Below, piece after piece: positions 22,196-33,989 of a DNA stretch of 53,375 bases. How positions within the stretch are numbered: the stretch's first letter is position 1; every line of letters begins with the position of its first letter. The translations under genes and the position numbers were made by a program. This DNA is from Cladochytrium replicatum (Eukaryota > Chytridiomycota > Chytridiomycetes > Cladochytriales > Cladochytriaceae). The stretch is from contig JAHLKD010000150.1 of the NCBI GenBank assembly GCA_025526935.1, forward strand, positions 7,501 to 60,875, written 5' to 3'. A model generated the notes under the pieces. That model worked only from the letters and a program-made list of their open reading frames with translations. It had not been told where the DNA came from and made no database searches.

Positions 22196-22941
22196 TCACT
22201 TCCTGCCTTCGCCAGTTGATAGCGTACTCAGCAAAACAATCGAAATCACGGCCACGATGAATATTCCCCACTTCAAATTGCGCCTCTTCAACATGACTTT
22301 CGGATCTTCCAGTGTTGCGTCCAGGTCTTGAAGCTCTCCTTCGTGAGATAAAGCAGCGGGAATTGCTACGATACGTTCAAGTTGTAAATTGTCTTTTGAC
22401 ACAATGCGACGAGTAAAAATACTCCGAAGAAGGCGAAATACTTTCAAGTTTGTCAATTTCTTTGCAACATCGCAAAACAGCAAATGGGCCACTTACTTGG
22501 CTTGTTCACCGGATGATCGGGATCGACAATGACGGCAAACTGAGCAGCGCCTGTCCGTTGTTGCTGCTCGGAAGACAAAACCATTGTAGAGTCTGAAATC
22601 GTTGAGTTCGACCACTGTCGTGTCAAATCGGTTGGACGGTCGACTGTGACATAGAAATCAAGTACACTACTGCGGTCAGGTGGGCCGGGGTACGACGGTG
22701 GTTGAGAAGTAGTCTCGACCTCGAGGTTGTTGATCTGAATAGGAACTGCATGACGGGGAACGCCAATCTGGTCATCGTTCTCCGAATTCAGGTGCACGGT
22801 GTCCATTGGCTCTATGTCGGTAATGCCATTTGATGATCTCGTATTTTCGGTCCGTTGATTCGCGGAAGTGTCAGGACGTGGAGATTGACCTGCAGAGTCA
22901 GCAGACTCTACATCAACGACGATAGTGCATTCAGAGCTCAT
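22196..22941 (-). CDS. Tail-anchored membrane protein of unknown function, paralog A
   Basis: Two exons, 22941-22497 and 22440-22196; 690 nt, 229 aa. No known domain. The N-terminal 130 residues are acidic, Ser/Thr-rich and disordered, with a PPSYPGPP proline motif. A short motif, QFAVIVDPDHPV, lies just before the phase-1 intron. The second exon adds a basic helix (RLLRSIFTRRIVSKDN), an acidic stretch and a single C-terminal membrane span (WGIFIVAVISIVLLSTLS) preceded by KRRNLK, ending six residues later. This is tail-anchored topology, with the bulk of the protein cytosolic, likely in ER or mitochondrial outer membrane. The 5' neighbour on the same strand (23434-24031) has the same plan and intron phase. 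Intron end chosen at 22441 (56 nt), in keeping with the other introns. Confidence 0.72.
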
Positions 22942-23433
22942 AGAGTCCGCGTATGGTGAAACGAATTGGGATGCCGTTGTTTATAAAGCAAAAAGGAAAA
23001 ATCCCGTGAATCATTCGCGAACCAACGGAACGAAATTGAAAAGGAAATTTGCACGCGCCAGTGACAAATTCGTGCAACCCCACAACGTCTGTGCAACTAC
23101 AAAATTTGTAAACCGTTAAAGCCAGCTCACTGTTTCGCCTGCCCTCTACTAATCGAGCTTGGAAGGAATATCTTTCCCAATCATAACAAATGAGAGCTGT
23201 AAAAGTGTATACGGAACAGTCACATTACTGCATGTGTGGTGTCACGTCCGTCCGCGTGCATGTGTCTATTTCAATATAGATCATTAGATAAGATCGTGCA
23301 GTGCAGGGCGTGTTCTTCAGATCTGCGATCGAGAGGGTACAGATACAACACAGATATATTTCACAAACTGTTTTGACTCTAACTGTTGCTCTTGCAAGTA
23401 AATATCTAATGCCATAGAATACTGCTACGACCA

Positions 23434-24031
23434 CTATTTTGCAGGTGCCGTGACCCATACTGCTGCAACTAAACCAACAAGCGCTGCTACGGAAAAGGCA
23501 ACAAGGAGCACCCTCAGCCTGTTGCGCGCTATACGCTCTGGCGAGCTGCGTCCACCACAACCAAAGTTTCGAGAAACTGTGATGATTCAACAATTACATT
23601 TTGCTCCTCTCAAATGACGAAATCCACTTACATGAGAAAGCCTTGTGATCGTCCTCGACGAGGATTACATAGTAGGAACTATCGCGTTCCAGTGGTGAAG
23701 TGGACCCGCCATCGCTGCTAGAAAATGCACCGAGGTCAGACGCCATGGACGAGGTACGAGTGATGGCATCTGTAGCATGCGGAGGATAAACAGCTGGTCT
23801 GGTGATCGACACGATAGTTGTTGAATCAAGTTCATTTTGAAGAGGTGCTGAGTCGAGCTCAATGACCGTCAGGGTTGCTGCCTCTGATGCCGAAGTTTGA
23901 AGACCCGACCTTGGTTCGGCGATCGTTGGCAAAACAGGAGTTGATTCTTCATCGCTATGGGGTGCAGTATTGTATTGCTCGAGAGGCTGTGAAACACTTG
24001 AAAGTTCTGAGAGGGTGGAGATCGGGTTCAT
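23434..24031 (-). CDS. Tail-anchored membrane protein of unknown function, paralog B
   Basis: Two exons, 24031-23632 and 23576-23434; 543 nt, 180 aa. Disordered Ser/Thr-rich N-terminus, then SYYVILVEDDHKAFS directly before a phase-1 intron, matching QFAVIVDPDHPV in paralog A at the same place in the gene. Exon 2 encodes RNFGCGGRSSPERIARN, then one hydrophobic span (VLLVAFSVAALVGLVAAVWV) and a five-residue tail. It therefore also looks tail-anchored, with the N-terminus in the cytosol. Tandem position, same strand, same two-exon structure and shared motif argue for a local duplication. Function unknown. Confidence 0.7.
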
Positions 24032-24685
24032 TCAAATTTAGAAAGATTGGCTTTTTGTTGGCGTGGGTGACAAAGAGGAAGAAGGGAAGCTTTATAGTTT
24101 AACGAAGAAAACGTAGCGCAGTCAAGGGACAGGCGTCCACGTTTTTTTGCTCTTCATTCCACCTGCTTCCGCACCATATAGCCCATAGCTGCTATATTAA
24201 ACATTGCTAAGCAATGAACGCTTGAGCACGTGTTGAATCGCCAAATTTGTCATCAAGCAATGTTTTGCAGTGACAAATCAACGAATTCAATGATAGGTGC
24301 ATCTGGTCCGAGCAAATCAGGGAATGCCAAACATGGGTACATTTCGAACTGAAACCTTTTAAGGTTGTTTACGTGGTGATAATGAAACTGATAACTATCT
24401 TTAATTAGGATTTCGAAAATACCAAAGAGGGACGGGAGAGAAAGCAAATAACCAGTGAAAACATACATGAAAACTACAGTGGTGTTATGAGGGCAAATCT
24501 ACCCAAATAGAAAACCAAAAACATGATGGCATCCAGGGCAAAAATCATCAAGACGCAAAATCGTCAGCATGAATAATGCATCAGCGAACTCAACTGAAAA
24601 AGGCTAAAAGAGTGACTTATTGCCCCGTATTGAATTAAATAACTTCAGATGACGAAATTTCACCTTTGTTATAAACAATTACCAA
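24032..24685. other. Intergenic, no gene recognised
   Basis: About 650 bp between the start of paralog B and the 3' end of the UBA-LRR gene. One minus-strand open frame (24253-24468, 71 aa) starts with ATG and has a hydrophobic N-terminus, but nothing supports expression. The part nearest 24,032 should be the paralog B promoter. Confidence 0.45.
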
Positions 24686-27600
24686 TCATTCGATGCCATT
24701 AGTAACCGCCTTCTGATCTGATGACGTCAAATCGCTGATAGACCCATTCAAGAATTCGTCAATTTCGCGCATCTGATGAATGGAAAAAGGTCGTTCAGAC
24801 ACATTCCGCTTGTGGAAAGAATTGCTTTACCTGGTTGCTCATCTCGGCCATAAACTCATCCGGATCTCCAATCCCCTCGGATGTCTCAACCCCGTTCCAC
24901 CCCACTTGATCCAAACCAAGCTCCTCCAAGCTCCCGAAAGACGTACCCATGGCTCCAACCTTCTTCACGCTACCGTCGGTGGTATTGCCATTCGTTGCTG
25001 GCTCGATCTGGGTCTCCACCACACCATTTTCAAGGTCGCATGACGAACTCCCGTTCGACTTGACTGTTGTCGTATCATCGACACCAATCTGGGTTACAAC
25101 CGCTCCATAAGCTCCGTGATCTTCGTCGGCCGTCGCCCATGGCGAACTAGGTTCACTTTGCCCAGTTGTGATGGAGGAAGGGTAGTCCTTGAGAAGACCC
25201 ACAGACGATGTCGACGCAGTTGCCATGGTAACCGCAACTCGTAACGTCTCCTCCCCTACCTTGGCGCGGAGAGATGAACCACGAGCAGGTGCGACTAGCG
25301 CTGTTTCATTCTCTATGTTCGGATAAGAATCTCGTTGTGGAGGAATCGGCGGTGCGCTAGACGTTAAAGGTGACGTCGCTTTGATCTGTTTTGATTCGTA
25401 TTTCTTATGCAGCGCCTCGAGCCGGTCATTAAGTGCAAATATCCGGGCTATGTGTTTCATCAGCACAACGATTCTGCAGTGAATTTGACTCTTCCCGGAA
25501 CTCACCCACGAGTTCCTCGTCCTGCAGTACGTTACTAGAGATGAGTTCCTGCAACTTTCGACGGGTCTTAAGCGTGTCCTCGTAAAGTTGCTTCAAAAGT
25601 AAAGAAATTCAGCCGCGGACGAAAATCGGAATGCATTCTCAAACCTCGACGAGCTCCTCTTGCGACAGCGTACGCCTTCGCCCCAAGCTCGCCATGGCAG
25701 CAACCGGCTCACTCCCCTCTGCGTTCAGAATGTCTTCAAGCAATGTCGCCGAGGTATCACCGGCTGCCATCTCCTCCTCCGCTTTTCGACGCCGCGCGTT
25801 CGCTGTCTCTACGACCGATCGTGGCTGGCCCTCTTTCAAGTGTGCTGGAGATTTAGACCTCAATCGGTGGGGTGGGATGGGCGACGTAGGACGTAAAAGG
25901 GACGAGGCAGATGCGGCTGGGCTCACTGCCTTTGGATTCTGCCCGCGCGAGCGCTGGATCTCTCGATTTCGCTGGCAATAGATCGTTATGTCGTTTAGGA
26001 GTCGCGCAAGCTCCGAGTCTTCAACCTGAATTATGGTAGCTCTTAAGCACGATGATTTACAGAGGAATGTCAATTTACCTCGGCAACGGCAGACGAGCGC
26101 CCGCCCTCTCGTTCCATTAACGGAGCAACTTCGAATGTCGTCACCGAATTGTTCATACGAAGCGATACCGAGATGGCGAGGGCGCCCGCAATCTCGACGG
26201 GGTTGTGGGTAATATCCAGCTTTTCGAGCGTGGTTACGAGCGGCAACGCCTCAGCCAGAGTGACAGCTCCTAGTTATATTTGTGTTAACAATGTTATACG
26301 AAGTTTGGTCCAATTATCACCTTCGCTCGACAATCCAGTGTTTGATAAGTTGAGCTCAGTTAGCCGATGGTTTGCAGCAAGAGCATCCTTGAGTGCAACC
26401 ACCTGTGTTTCCATTCAGTAAACATCATCACAAATAAATGATCTACCTCACCCCTGCCATATTTGAACCAAATACCGGGTTCATGCTCACATCAAGAGTT
26501 CGTAAAAACTGATTTGTTCTCTGCGGGAAACGATGAGTTGACCATGGTATTCAACTCTTTTCTGCAGTACATACAAGCGCTTCGCATAATGTCACAAAGG
26601 TGGCAGGATCCATCTTGTTATCTCGCAAGTGGAGTTCTCGCAGAGTGTCGCTGTGTGCTATCGCAGATGCTAGCACCGCAATTCCGTGCTTAAAATGCAC
26701 AACTCAGTTCAGCAGTAAGTTCCCATCACATGCCAACTCACCCGCAGATCATTGCCTCGAAGATCCAACACCTCCAATCTGCTACCACTAATCATATCCG
26801 CGATTCCCGTCGCACACTCCCATGACAAATTGTCGTTCCTAAGAAGCAGGGTCTTCAAGTTTGACTTCTTGATCCCAGGAATAAGCGCTTCCACATGCGT
26901 GGATCTAAGGCGACAATTATCAAGCCTTAGAATTTGCAGCGTCGCACCGCACGGTGGAGTATCCGAACCCTGCCCGAGTGCATGTGACAAATAGAGCAGA
27001 CCTCTTTTGTCGAGAGATAGGCCAGAGATATCGAGATACTGAAGGGCTTTGCTCTATGTTGAAAAAAAAACTTAAAAATCCACTGCGAGGATGCACAAAA
27101 ATAGTAACCACCTTCTTGACATAGACTGCAACATACTTCATTCCAGTCGTTCGCAATCGCCTGTTGTTCGCCAGACTCAACCACGGCAGGCCCGTCGACT
27201 TCTCCCCACCAGTCGGAGCCTCAGCCGCAACAGCTCCACCTTCGTCAAGCTCACTCGAGGCCGTCGTGCTGCTGCTCAAAATCGCATGTAGCACAATCTT
27301 CAAGATCTCATCTTCCAACCCACAGTTCTCCAGCATTAACTGCTGAAGCGAAAACCCGACAATCAACAGATCCGCAAGACTCCCGACGTTCTTGCTGTCC
27401 AGAGCAGCACCAGAGAGATCAAGCTTCGAGAGCGCCGAGGCAGGCGCAGCCGCGTGGGCGTACAATGGAGAAGGCGTGAGCGGAGATCCAGTCGATTCGA
27501 TCACGTTCTGCAGTTGTGCGAGCAGTTTTTCGATCGGAAGCTCGGAGCGCCTGGTGCACGTCTGGAGGTAGTAATGGTACAGGTCGGTGATGGTGAATTC

Positions 27601-28970
27601 GGAGGGTCGTTTGTAGATCACACGGGTGCTCTTCTGGCCGGTTTCGGTCTTTGAAGAGGAATCACTCTGCGCTGGGAGCTCTGGCGAAAGCGGAGAAATA
27701 GATGGAGAGGCTACTAATGTTGTTGGGGATGTGACCGCGTGCGTTTCAGAACTACTCGCACCCGCCGCTGTCGGACTTTCCTCCTCCTCCTCCGCTTCAT
27801 CGTCGTCGTCGTCAAGGAAGTCAAACGGCTCCGGTTCAATGGTGATCTCAGGAAACGAGAATCGTACGCGCTTTGGTAATTTCGCGAGCATGGGATTCGG
27901 AGAGTTACTGCCATTTGAAAGACTATTCAGTGAGTCGTTGCTCGCACTCCCAGCGGAATCACTCAATCCATGGGTAGAAGAATTTGAATGAGAGGACGGT
28001 GTCGAATTTGCAGGCTCTCCAGAGCTGCTGCTCGTAGAGATTTTCCCACCACTTCTTATCCTTCCGAGTGTGCTGATCGCCGATCCGAGCCAGTTGTTAT
28101 TGCGAAAGAGAGAATTGCTGCGGACAGTACCTGGTGGTGCCATGGTAACTTTTAATATACCACGCGCAGGTCGAGCATTTGGTGGTGGGGGTCTGGACGG
28201 TTTTGGTGACACGACGGGTGAATCTAGTTAGTGCAAGATTAAAACATTTAACGAACAAAGAGTCGACTTCTCATACATGTTACAGCTCGAGCCTCGTTGG
28301 CAGAGGCTCCCTGCCTAGCAAGAAGCCATCCTATGCAAGCTTCCAAGAGCGACTGATTTGGATACGGCTGTGTCGGAACACCAGGCGGCTTACGATCCGC
28401 AACACACTCTGCAATCGCCACCTCTGCGATCTCAACATCAAAGCCCATCGAAAGCAGTTGCGCTAGAACAGAGTCCGGCTCCTCCTCTGATGATGGGAAT
28501 TCCACCACCATCGCTGGATCAGTTGACGGGAGCGTCGACTGCAACCCCAGAAAGCTTTGTCGCTTCTTCATGTGTTCTGCGGACACCATGTTCTCATACT
28601 TCATCTGCTCAGTGTGTGACAAGGGAACTGGGTATGGCGGACGTGGAAGATCGAGCGATGGCATGACGACGGAAGGAGGTGTCGGCGCAGCTGCCTCGCT
28701 CGTCCCCTGGTGTACTGAGTCTGCAACATCCTGATATGAGAGCTTTGATCTGGGAGCGGATGATGGGAATGTATCAATGGTAGCAGCCTGGAGGGAGAAG
28801 CGATGGGAGTTGGTAACGGGATCGTCGAACTCTTCATCTGGAGAAACTGCGGGCCGAACCTCGAGGGCAAGTAGCGGAGATGTCGGAATAGGCGAGTTAG
28901 CTGGCGCCTTCCCTTTGATCGCTTGGGAGACTGACGGGGTGAAGGAGGGGGATTGCGGAGCAGGAGACAT
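24686..28970 (-). CDS. UBA / PP1-docking / leucine-rich-repeat / GAT-like protein (PPP1R37-like)
   Basis: Eleven exons: 28970-28277, 28223-27112, 27053-26742, 26688-26575, 26520-26452, 26402-26321, 26269-26079, 26025-25645, 25590-25506, 25447-24831 and 24772-24686; 3744 nt, 1247 aa. Order: disordered N-terminus; UBA-like domain (about 166-220, VLAQLLSMGFDVEIAEVA ... LLEACIGWLL); RGILK; a PP1-docking RVxF motif (KRVRFSF, about 349-355); an acidic stretch; then leucine-rich repeats from about residue 500 (ALSKLDLSGAALD, LQQLMLENCGLED, LQILRLDNCRLRS, LKTLLLRNDNLSW, LEVLDLRGNDLR, LRELHLRDNKMD, LTELNLSNTGLSS). Next comes a helical segment (QLYEDTLKTRRKLQEL ... IFALNDRLEALHKKYE) resembling a GAT three-helix bundle, then an acidic tail. 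The RVxF plus LRR part resembles PPP1R37 / fungal Mhp1-type phosphatase-1 regulators. Intron 1 (CTAACTAG end) joins the UBA exon to the RVxF exon in frame. Function is inferred. Confidence 0.85.
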
Positions 28971-30121
28971 CTCTTTGCGAAATCACGTAAGCTTTGTACC
29001 CACGGGAAGAGAGAAATGGAATAGAGAAAGAGCCCCAGATCTGAATAATATGGATAGATCGAACAGGCAAATGTTGGTGCACTCTAAACAGCCGGGTTTT
29101 GACGGTATGTTCCGGAGCGCAGGTGGGAGTTCAGCCAGCGCGTTTGATAGAAAGCTTAGAGACAGGAACAAGAATCGGCAATGCTTGTTCTGCACCCTCA
29201 GCTTCAATGCACGTTCGGTGTACCCCTGCCGTGGTTTGCAGTGCTTTGGGCTGATCGCTTGCAAGCAAGCAAGCAGCGTGTCTAGGCGAGCGTGACCAGC
29301 ACACACACCAGCCACAGAAGTGCCACAATAATGGAAGCTTAAATTTACACCTGGGCTGGGAGCCCATTTGAATAGCAGAACCACCACAGACGGATATAAT
29401 GCGGTCGCCTCCCACGGCATTAGTATTGTATGCTGCGGTGACCAGGCACAAGCGATCGCTGCGGATGGTTGTTGAAACACATTCCTTCCTGCGCGCTTCA
29501 ATGAATTTTTCAACGATTTTGGATTCTCGTTCGGCGCAATTCTGCCATTTTGTGATGATGATGATCCGTGCTTTTGGCCCAAAATCTCGAAAGAGCAACT
29601 AAGGAATGCATCACGGGTTTTCGACCGATTCATCTAGCTCGAAACGAGATTGTGGCAGGAAACAGGTCCATATACTCAAAAATCTCTCAACTTGGGTGGA
29701 GGAACGAGTGATGAGCCATGCAGTTGGGACAATATAGGAAGCTGTGTCCGCGGATGGGAATTGAAGAGTTGGGATTCGGCTAAAATTCCAAGGACAAGCA
29801 GGATTGCGGACGGCATTTTCTTCAATGAAGCGACGAAGTAGAGCATCAAGAATAAGGCCTTGGTCGACATGATACTTAATAAGTACAGAAAAGTGGAGGC
29901 AAAAGGTGGGACAATACTTTGAATTGAACTACACCATGCGTGAGACTCTTTCAAACTAGTTTTGGAGTTATGTGCAATGTTAGCATTGAATTGTTTTGCT
30001 ATGCCCGTCCAAATCCTTCCCAACATCAACTACTTTGTGGGTTTGCGGGCAACGTACATCGAAGTACAACAATTTTGAGTTAAGAAGGAAGGATGGCTGT
30101 TTTAATCCTCAACACTTATAT
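28971..30121. other. Intergenic, possible small gene not resolved
   Basis: About 1.15 kb between the 5' end of the UBA-LRR gene and the 3' end of the aldehyde dehydrogenase gene. A GCAA-rich run lies near 29,260-29,276. The minus-strand frame ending near 29,676 includes MPSAILLVLGILAESQLF, which looks like a secretion signal, but the predicted protein is only about 46-65 aa and unsupported. The remaining open frames overlap on both strands and are not convincing. The 28,971-29,300 part is the likely promoter of the UBA-LRR gene. Confidence 0.4.
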
Positions 30122-32481
30122 TCACTTCATCATGGACATCAGAACAGTCCAAAGACCACCCAGCGTACTCGCAGGTTCATAAGCGTAAAGCAACCGCATC
30201 AATCCATCCATAAACACTCTGCTGCGCTTTGTCAGCGGGAACTCGAGCGGCTTCGGGATCGCAGTCTTTACAACTGCAACTCGGTCTTCAGTGATTGATT
30301 TGAGATAGCACTGACCGCGGAGACCCTCGATTCCAGCGAATCGATCGAATCCGGACTGCTTAATACCTCCAAAAGGCATACCCTACAAGACGCCTCAATC
30401 AACTTCCTCAATTTTACCTGCACAGTTTAAATAATACCTGGACAAGGTAGTTCGTTCCGAAATCGTTGATGTTGGACATTCCAGTCTGCAAGGCATTCAC
30501 GACCCTCCTTCCTCGGGCCAGATCCGCAGTGAACACACCGCTGCCCAAACCGAATCCGCACCCGTTTGCCATCGCAATCGCCTCCTCCTCGGTGGAGAAT
30601 TCGTACACGACCATGACAGGCCCGAAAACCTCCTCGTGCGCAATTTCCATGTCCATGCGCACGTCTACAAGCAAGGTTGGTTCGAAATATTGTCCCTGTG
30701 ATTGCGGATCTGAATGCTGACGGAGAAGTTTAAAAAAATACCCCAAACCTTTGGATAGCGCGGGTGGACGTATCGCCTGCCTCCACAGATAAGACGTGCT
30801 CCCTTCTTCACGGCATCTTGGACGAGCCGTTCCAACTTTTCAAGCTGAAAAACATAAGTTCAGAGGGCAATCCGTATTTATTGCATTCGACTAACTGATC
30901 CAGGAAGAACCAAGGCTCCAACGTCAACTTCTTCTTCGAGTGCAGGTCCAACTCGGAGATGCTGGATGTACTTTGCAACCCTGTGCACATACATGTCGTA
31001 GATTTTCTTGTGAACAATGACTCGCTCCAATCCTGTAATACCTTTCGTGAGCCTTCTGGAAGACAATATGATGACGAAATTTCTCACCTGCACAGTTTTG
31101 TCCAGCATTTTGGAATGCAGTTCGTAGCGTAGAGTGAACGATTTGCTCGAGATCCGCATCTTCGAAAACTATGGCCGGGTCCTTTCCCCCAAGCTCCAGC
31201 ACCACAGGAGTCAACGTCGCAGATGCATGCCTCATCACAACCTTTCCAATCCCCGGCGACCCAATGAAGATCACCTTCACCGACCCAACAGTCAGCTTCC
31301 TTCTCAACATCTCTTTCCGTCCACGTACCTTATCAACCGACTCGACCAGCGCGGCACCAGTCTCCGCATACCCATTTACGAATCTCACCAAATCCTTCGA
31401 AATTCCGTGAGCCGCCAACGCCGCGTGAACTAACGACTCCCAGAACCCACAGCTCCACGCCACCTGCTCCGAGCACTTCACAACGGTAGCATTCCCAGCC
31501 ATCAGGGCCGAAATCACTGGTCCGATCGAGTTGTGGAAAGGGTAGTTCCACGACACAACGCAACCCATCACACCGACTGGGACGTACTCCACATAAGCAC
31601 GTTTGTAGATCGTCATGAGCCCCGGAGACCTGTACTCCCGCTTAAGGGACCTTTCACCGTTCAAAATGGTCCAGCGGAGCTTCTCGCATGTCACCAGCAC
31701 CTCTCCGAACCACGCATCCACCTCTGGATTCATTAAGATGAGATTGTGAAACTTACCGGGGGTAGGGCACATACGTGTTTTTCCAGAGTCTCGGACGCAG
31801 ACTTGAACGATATGGTGCTGTTCGCGCACGGTGAAGTCGAGAAGACTCCGCAGGATCGCGCGACGAGTCTCGAATGGAACCTGTGCGTACGACGCCTGAG
31901 CTGCTCTCGCCCGTGCCACAATGGCCTTGACCTCGTCTGGAGTGGATGCGCGAATCGGGTCTCTGAGCGTCCGTCCAGTGGTCGGGTCATAGCACCGGAT
32001 GAGCTGCGGGTCCTTCGAATCCTGCAAGTGGTTGTGAGGAATTGTGGATGGATCAGACAAAGACTGCATACTCGGATGCCAGGGGTGTTCATAACGTCTC
32101 CTTCACTCCATCCAGGTTCAGCCTCTGATTCTCTTTGTCAGCGATGCAAGTGAGATGCAAGTGAGATGCAACCATGTTCATACCCTTCGGGAAGGACACC
32201 GTGATCTTCTTCACCGGCTTGAAGTTCTCCAACAAGTTGAATGTCTCGGACAAGGGAACAACCACGAATATCCAGGTCGCATAGGCTAGAACGAGGGATG
32301 CAGCGACGGTGGACACCGAGAACGAGGCCGCGCTATGATGGGACGGCGGGGGAATGTTGCATTGCTCGGATGGATCAAACATGACAGAGTCTGAGACGAG
32401 TTTTCCGTGCGCAATGTAGCTGACAAGGTTTTTAACCTGAGCCTTCGTCGGGAAAACCCAACGCAAGGGCAGGATGGCCAT
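30122..32481 (-). CDS. MSC7: Aldehyde dehydrogenase, membrane-anchored Msc7 type
   Basis: Seven exons: 32481-32107, 32021-31775, 31723-31088, 31032-30896, 30844-30749, 30695-30438 and 30382-30122; 2010 nt, 669 aa, close to yeast Msc7. NAD(P)-dependent oxidation of aldehydes is the family reaction. An N-terminal membrane span (TVAASLVLAYATWIFVVV) sits about residues 55-75. The ALDH fold follows: YDPTTGRTL, VGVMGCVVSWNYPFHN (cofactor-binding WNYP), FIGSPGIGK, LELGGKDPAIVFEDADLE with catalytic Glu about 384, FQNAGQNCAG with nucleophile Cys about 418, EEVFGPVMVV and MPFGGIKQSG. The C-terminal extension (RLLYAYEPASTLGGLWTVL) is typical of the Msc7 branch. Substrate unknown. Intron 1 (donor GTGAAG) is the least certain junction; the intron 5 end was placed so that its length and GQYFEPT fit. 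Confidence 0.88.
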
Positions 32482-32831
32482 ATTGCCATTTCGGGTACTA
32501 ACGTGTTTTGGTGATTTTGGTATGATTGGTCAGGCGACGAGTTTGGATTGTACATCGCACTGTGATTGTGTGAAGTGACGGAGAAGAGCAGTATATTTCG
32601 GATTTACTATTATCAATGTAATGTCTCAATGGAAAAGGCAAAAGTACAAATTTGGGTAACAATTTGAGAAAGACCATTTCAGATATGGAGAGACTGTATC
32701 GCAAAGCGAGCATAAACAGAATGTCAAATGTTCATCTGTTGTAAAGACGCTGTACAGTTGCCTTACTCTGGTATGTTCACAACTCACACTCGCAACTGCC
32801 ACTTTTCGGTCTCAATGATCAACAGTCCAGA
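32482..32831. other. Intergenic, promoter region of the aldehyde dehydrogenase gene
   Basis: 350 bp between two minus-strand genes: the 3' side of the Gln-rich protein gene and the 5' side of the aldehyde dehydrogenase. No gene is seen. Confidence 0.5.
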
Positions 32832-33635
32832 TCAATCCAACATACGGTCATCGCCCCGCTTATGTCCTCGCATCTTCTTCGGCGTCTGCGGCTCGATTCC
32901 ACCCATTGGCGACCCGGAAAAGAACGGGTAAGTATCACCAGATGGCCCGTTTGCAGCCGTCCACCTCCGCTTTGCTGGATTCTGCATGAACTCATTCTGA
33001 AGCTGTTGCTGTTGCTGCTGCTGGTATATCTGCATAACGAGATCGGCACTGTGCAGATTTGCTGGGTTAGCAAACATCGGTGGGGTTGGAAGGAATCTGT
33101 TGAAGACGTCCGAGGCTGTATGGGCAGGAGTCAATGGTGGGGGCTGAAATGTGAAGTTGAACGACGACTGGGGAAATGTGGCAGAGGCGGTCGTTTGTGT
33201 TGGGTTAGGGCTCCGTTGCTGACTTGGCGAAGAAGCTACTTCTACATCGTTAGAAGCACTATCCTGAGATGATGGTGCGCGTTGTTGTGTTTGCGGTGTC
33301 TGTGGAGGCTGTTGTCGCGGCTGCTGGGATTCCTGCACAGCACTAGCTTGAAATGCATCTGCGCTGGGGTTTGAGACCATCTCATCTTGCTGCGGAGTGG
33401 TATTCGAGCTTCGTGCGCTTTCAAGTTTTGTTCGAATAAGGGCAATCAGGTCTGGGATTGGAACTGCAGATGTTCCAGGCGGTTGGCGAGCGAGCGTCAG
33501 GAGAAGGTCGTGCAGAGCCTGAGTATATCCTGCCTGGTACGATCGTTCCCGTTGGCGATGCGCCTGCTTGTAGAGAAGCGCGAGGGAGTTCGCGGCATTT
33601 TTGAACTCTTCATGAAGTTGCAGGTCGTCTTCCAT
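32832..33635 (-). CDS. Gln/Pro-rich protein with a short N-terminal helical domain
   Basis: Single exon, 267 aa. Residues 1-65 look folded and helical (LHEEFKNAANSLALLYKQA, SYQAGYTQALHDLLLTL), with Tyr/Gly spacing that reminds me of the N-terminal domain of HAPSTR1/TAPR1 (C16orf72) family proteins, nuclear stress-response factors; this is a weak resemblance from memory. The rest is disordered, rich in Gln, Pro and Ser, with a short polyQ run (near residue 210) and a basic NLS-like end (NPAKRRW; PKKMRGHKRGDDR). A nuclear regulatory protein is likely. It is divergent from RPS25, sharing a 354-bp intergenic region. The start is the only ATG at the head of the conserved-looking domain. Confidence 0.75.
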   Translation of the reverse strand: MEDDLQLHEEFKNAANSLALLYKQAHRQRERSYQAGYTQALHDLLLTLARQPPGTSAVPIPDLIALIRTKLESARSSNTTPQQDEMVSNPSADAFQASAVQESQQPRQQPPQTPQTQQRAPSSQDSASNDVEVASSPSQQRSPNPTQTTASATFPQSSFNFTFQPPPLTPAHTASDVFNRFLPTPPMFANPANLHSADLVMQIYQQQQQQQLQNEFMQNPAKRRWTAANGPSGDTYPFFSGSPMGGIEPQTPKKMRGHKRGDDRMLD

Positions 33636-33989
33636 GGTACTGAAAAAGAATCAGGGTCAGTATCTTAGGCAAAGTAAACCTGAAGAAATTCGAATGCTTA
33701 CTTTTCTTGTTTCCCGTGGCTATTCGAGAAACTCGATGAGAAGTTGAGGAGTGGAGCACTGCCACACAAACTGTTGTGAAATAATTGACGATGCAACATT
33801 CTTAGGATGATGGTTTAGTTCTGGTGTTTGTGTATTCTAGTATATGATTCCATTCCATTTCTGTTCTGCTTGCAGCAAAGTGTGCGATTTTTATGGGAGC
33901 CTCTTGGATTCGAACAGTGGGTCCAACATGAGTGGCAGTGTTTGGTGGCCAACATCCCGAGCACAGCCACTGCCTTAACCCCAACCACA
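33636..33989. promoter_or_regulatory. Divergent promoter region between the Gln-rich protein gene and RPS25
   Basis: 354 bp separates the two start codons, so both promoters must lie here or in the first RPS25 intron. It has a pyrimidine-rich character on the minus strand, but no motif that I can name with confidence. Confidence 0.45.

Noticed and set aside
29131-29633. 155- and 216-codon overlapping minus-strand frames upstream of the UBA-LRR gene
   Set aside because: Two overlapping frames with no domain, unusual composition and no splice partners; they lie in the probable promoter region.
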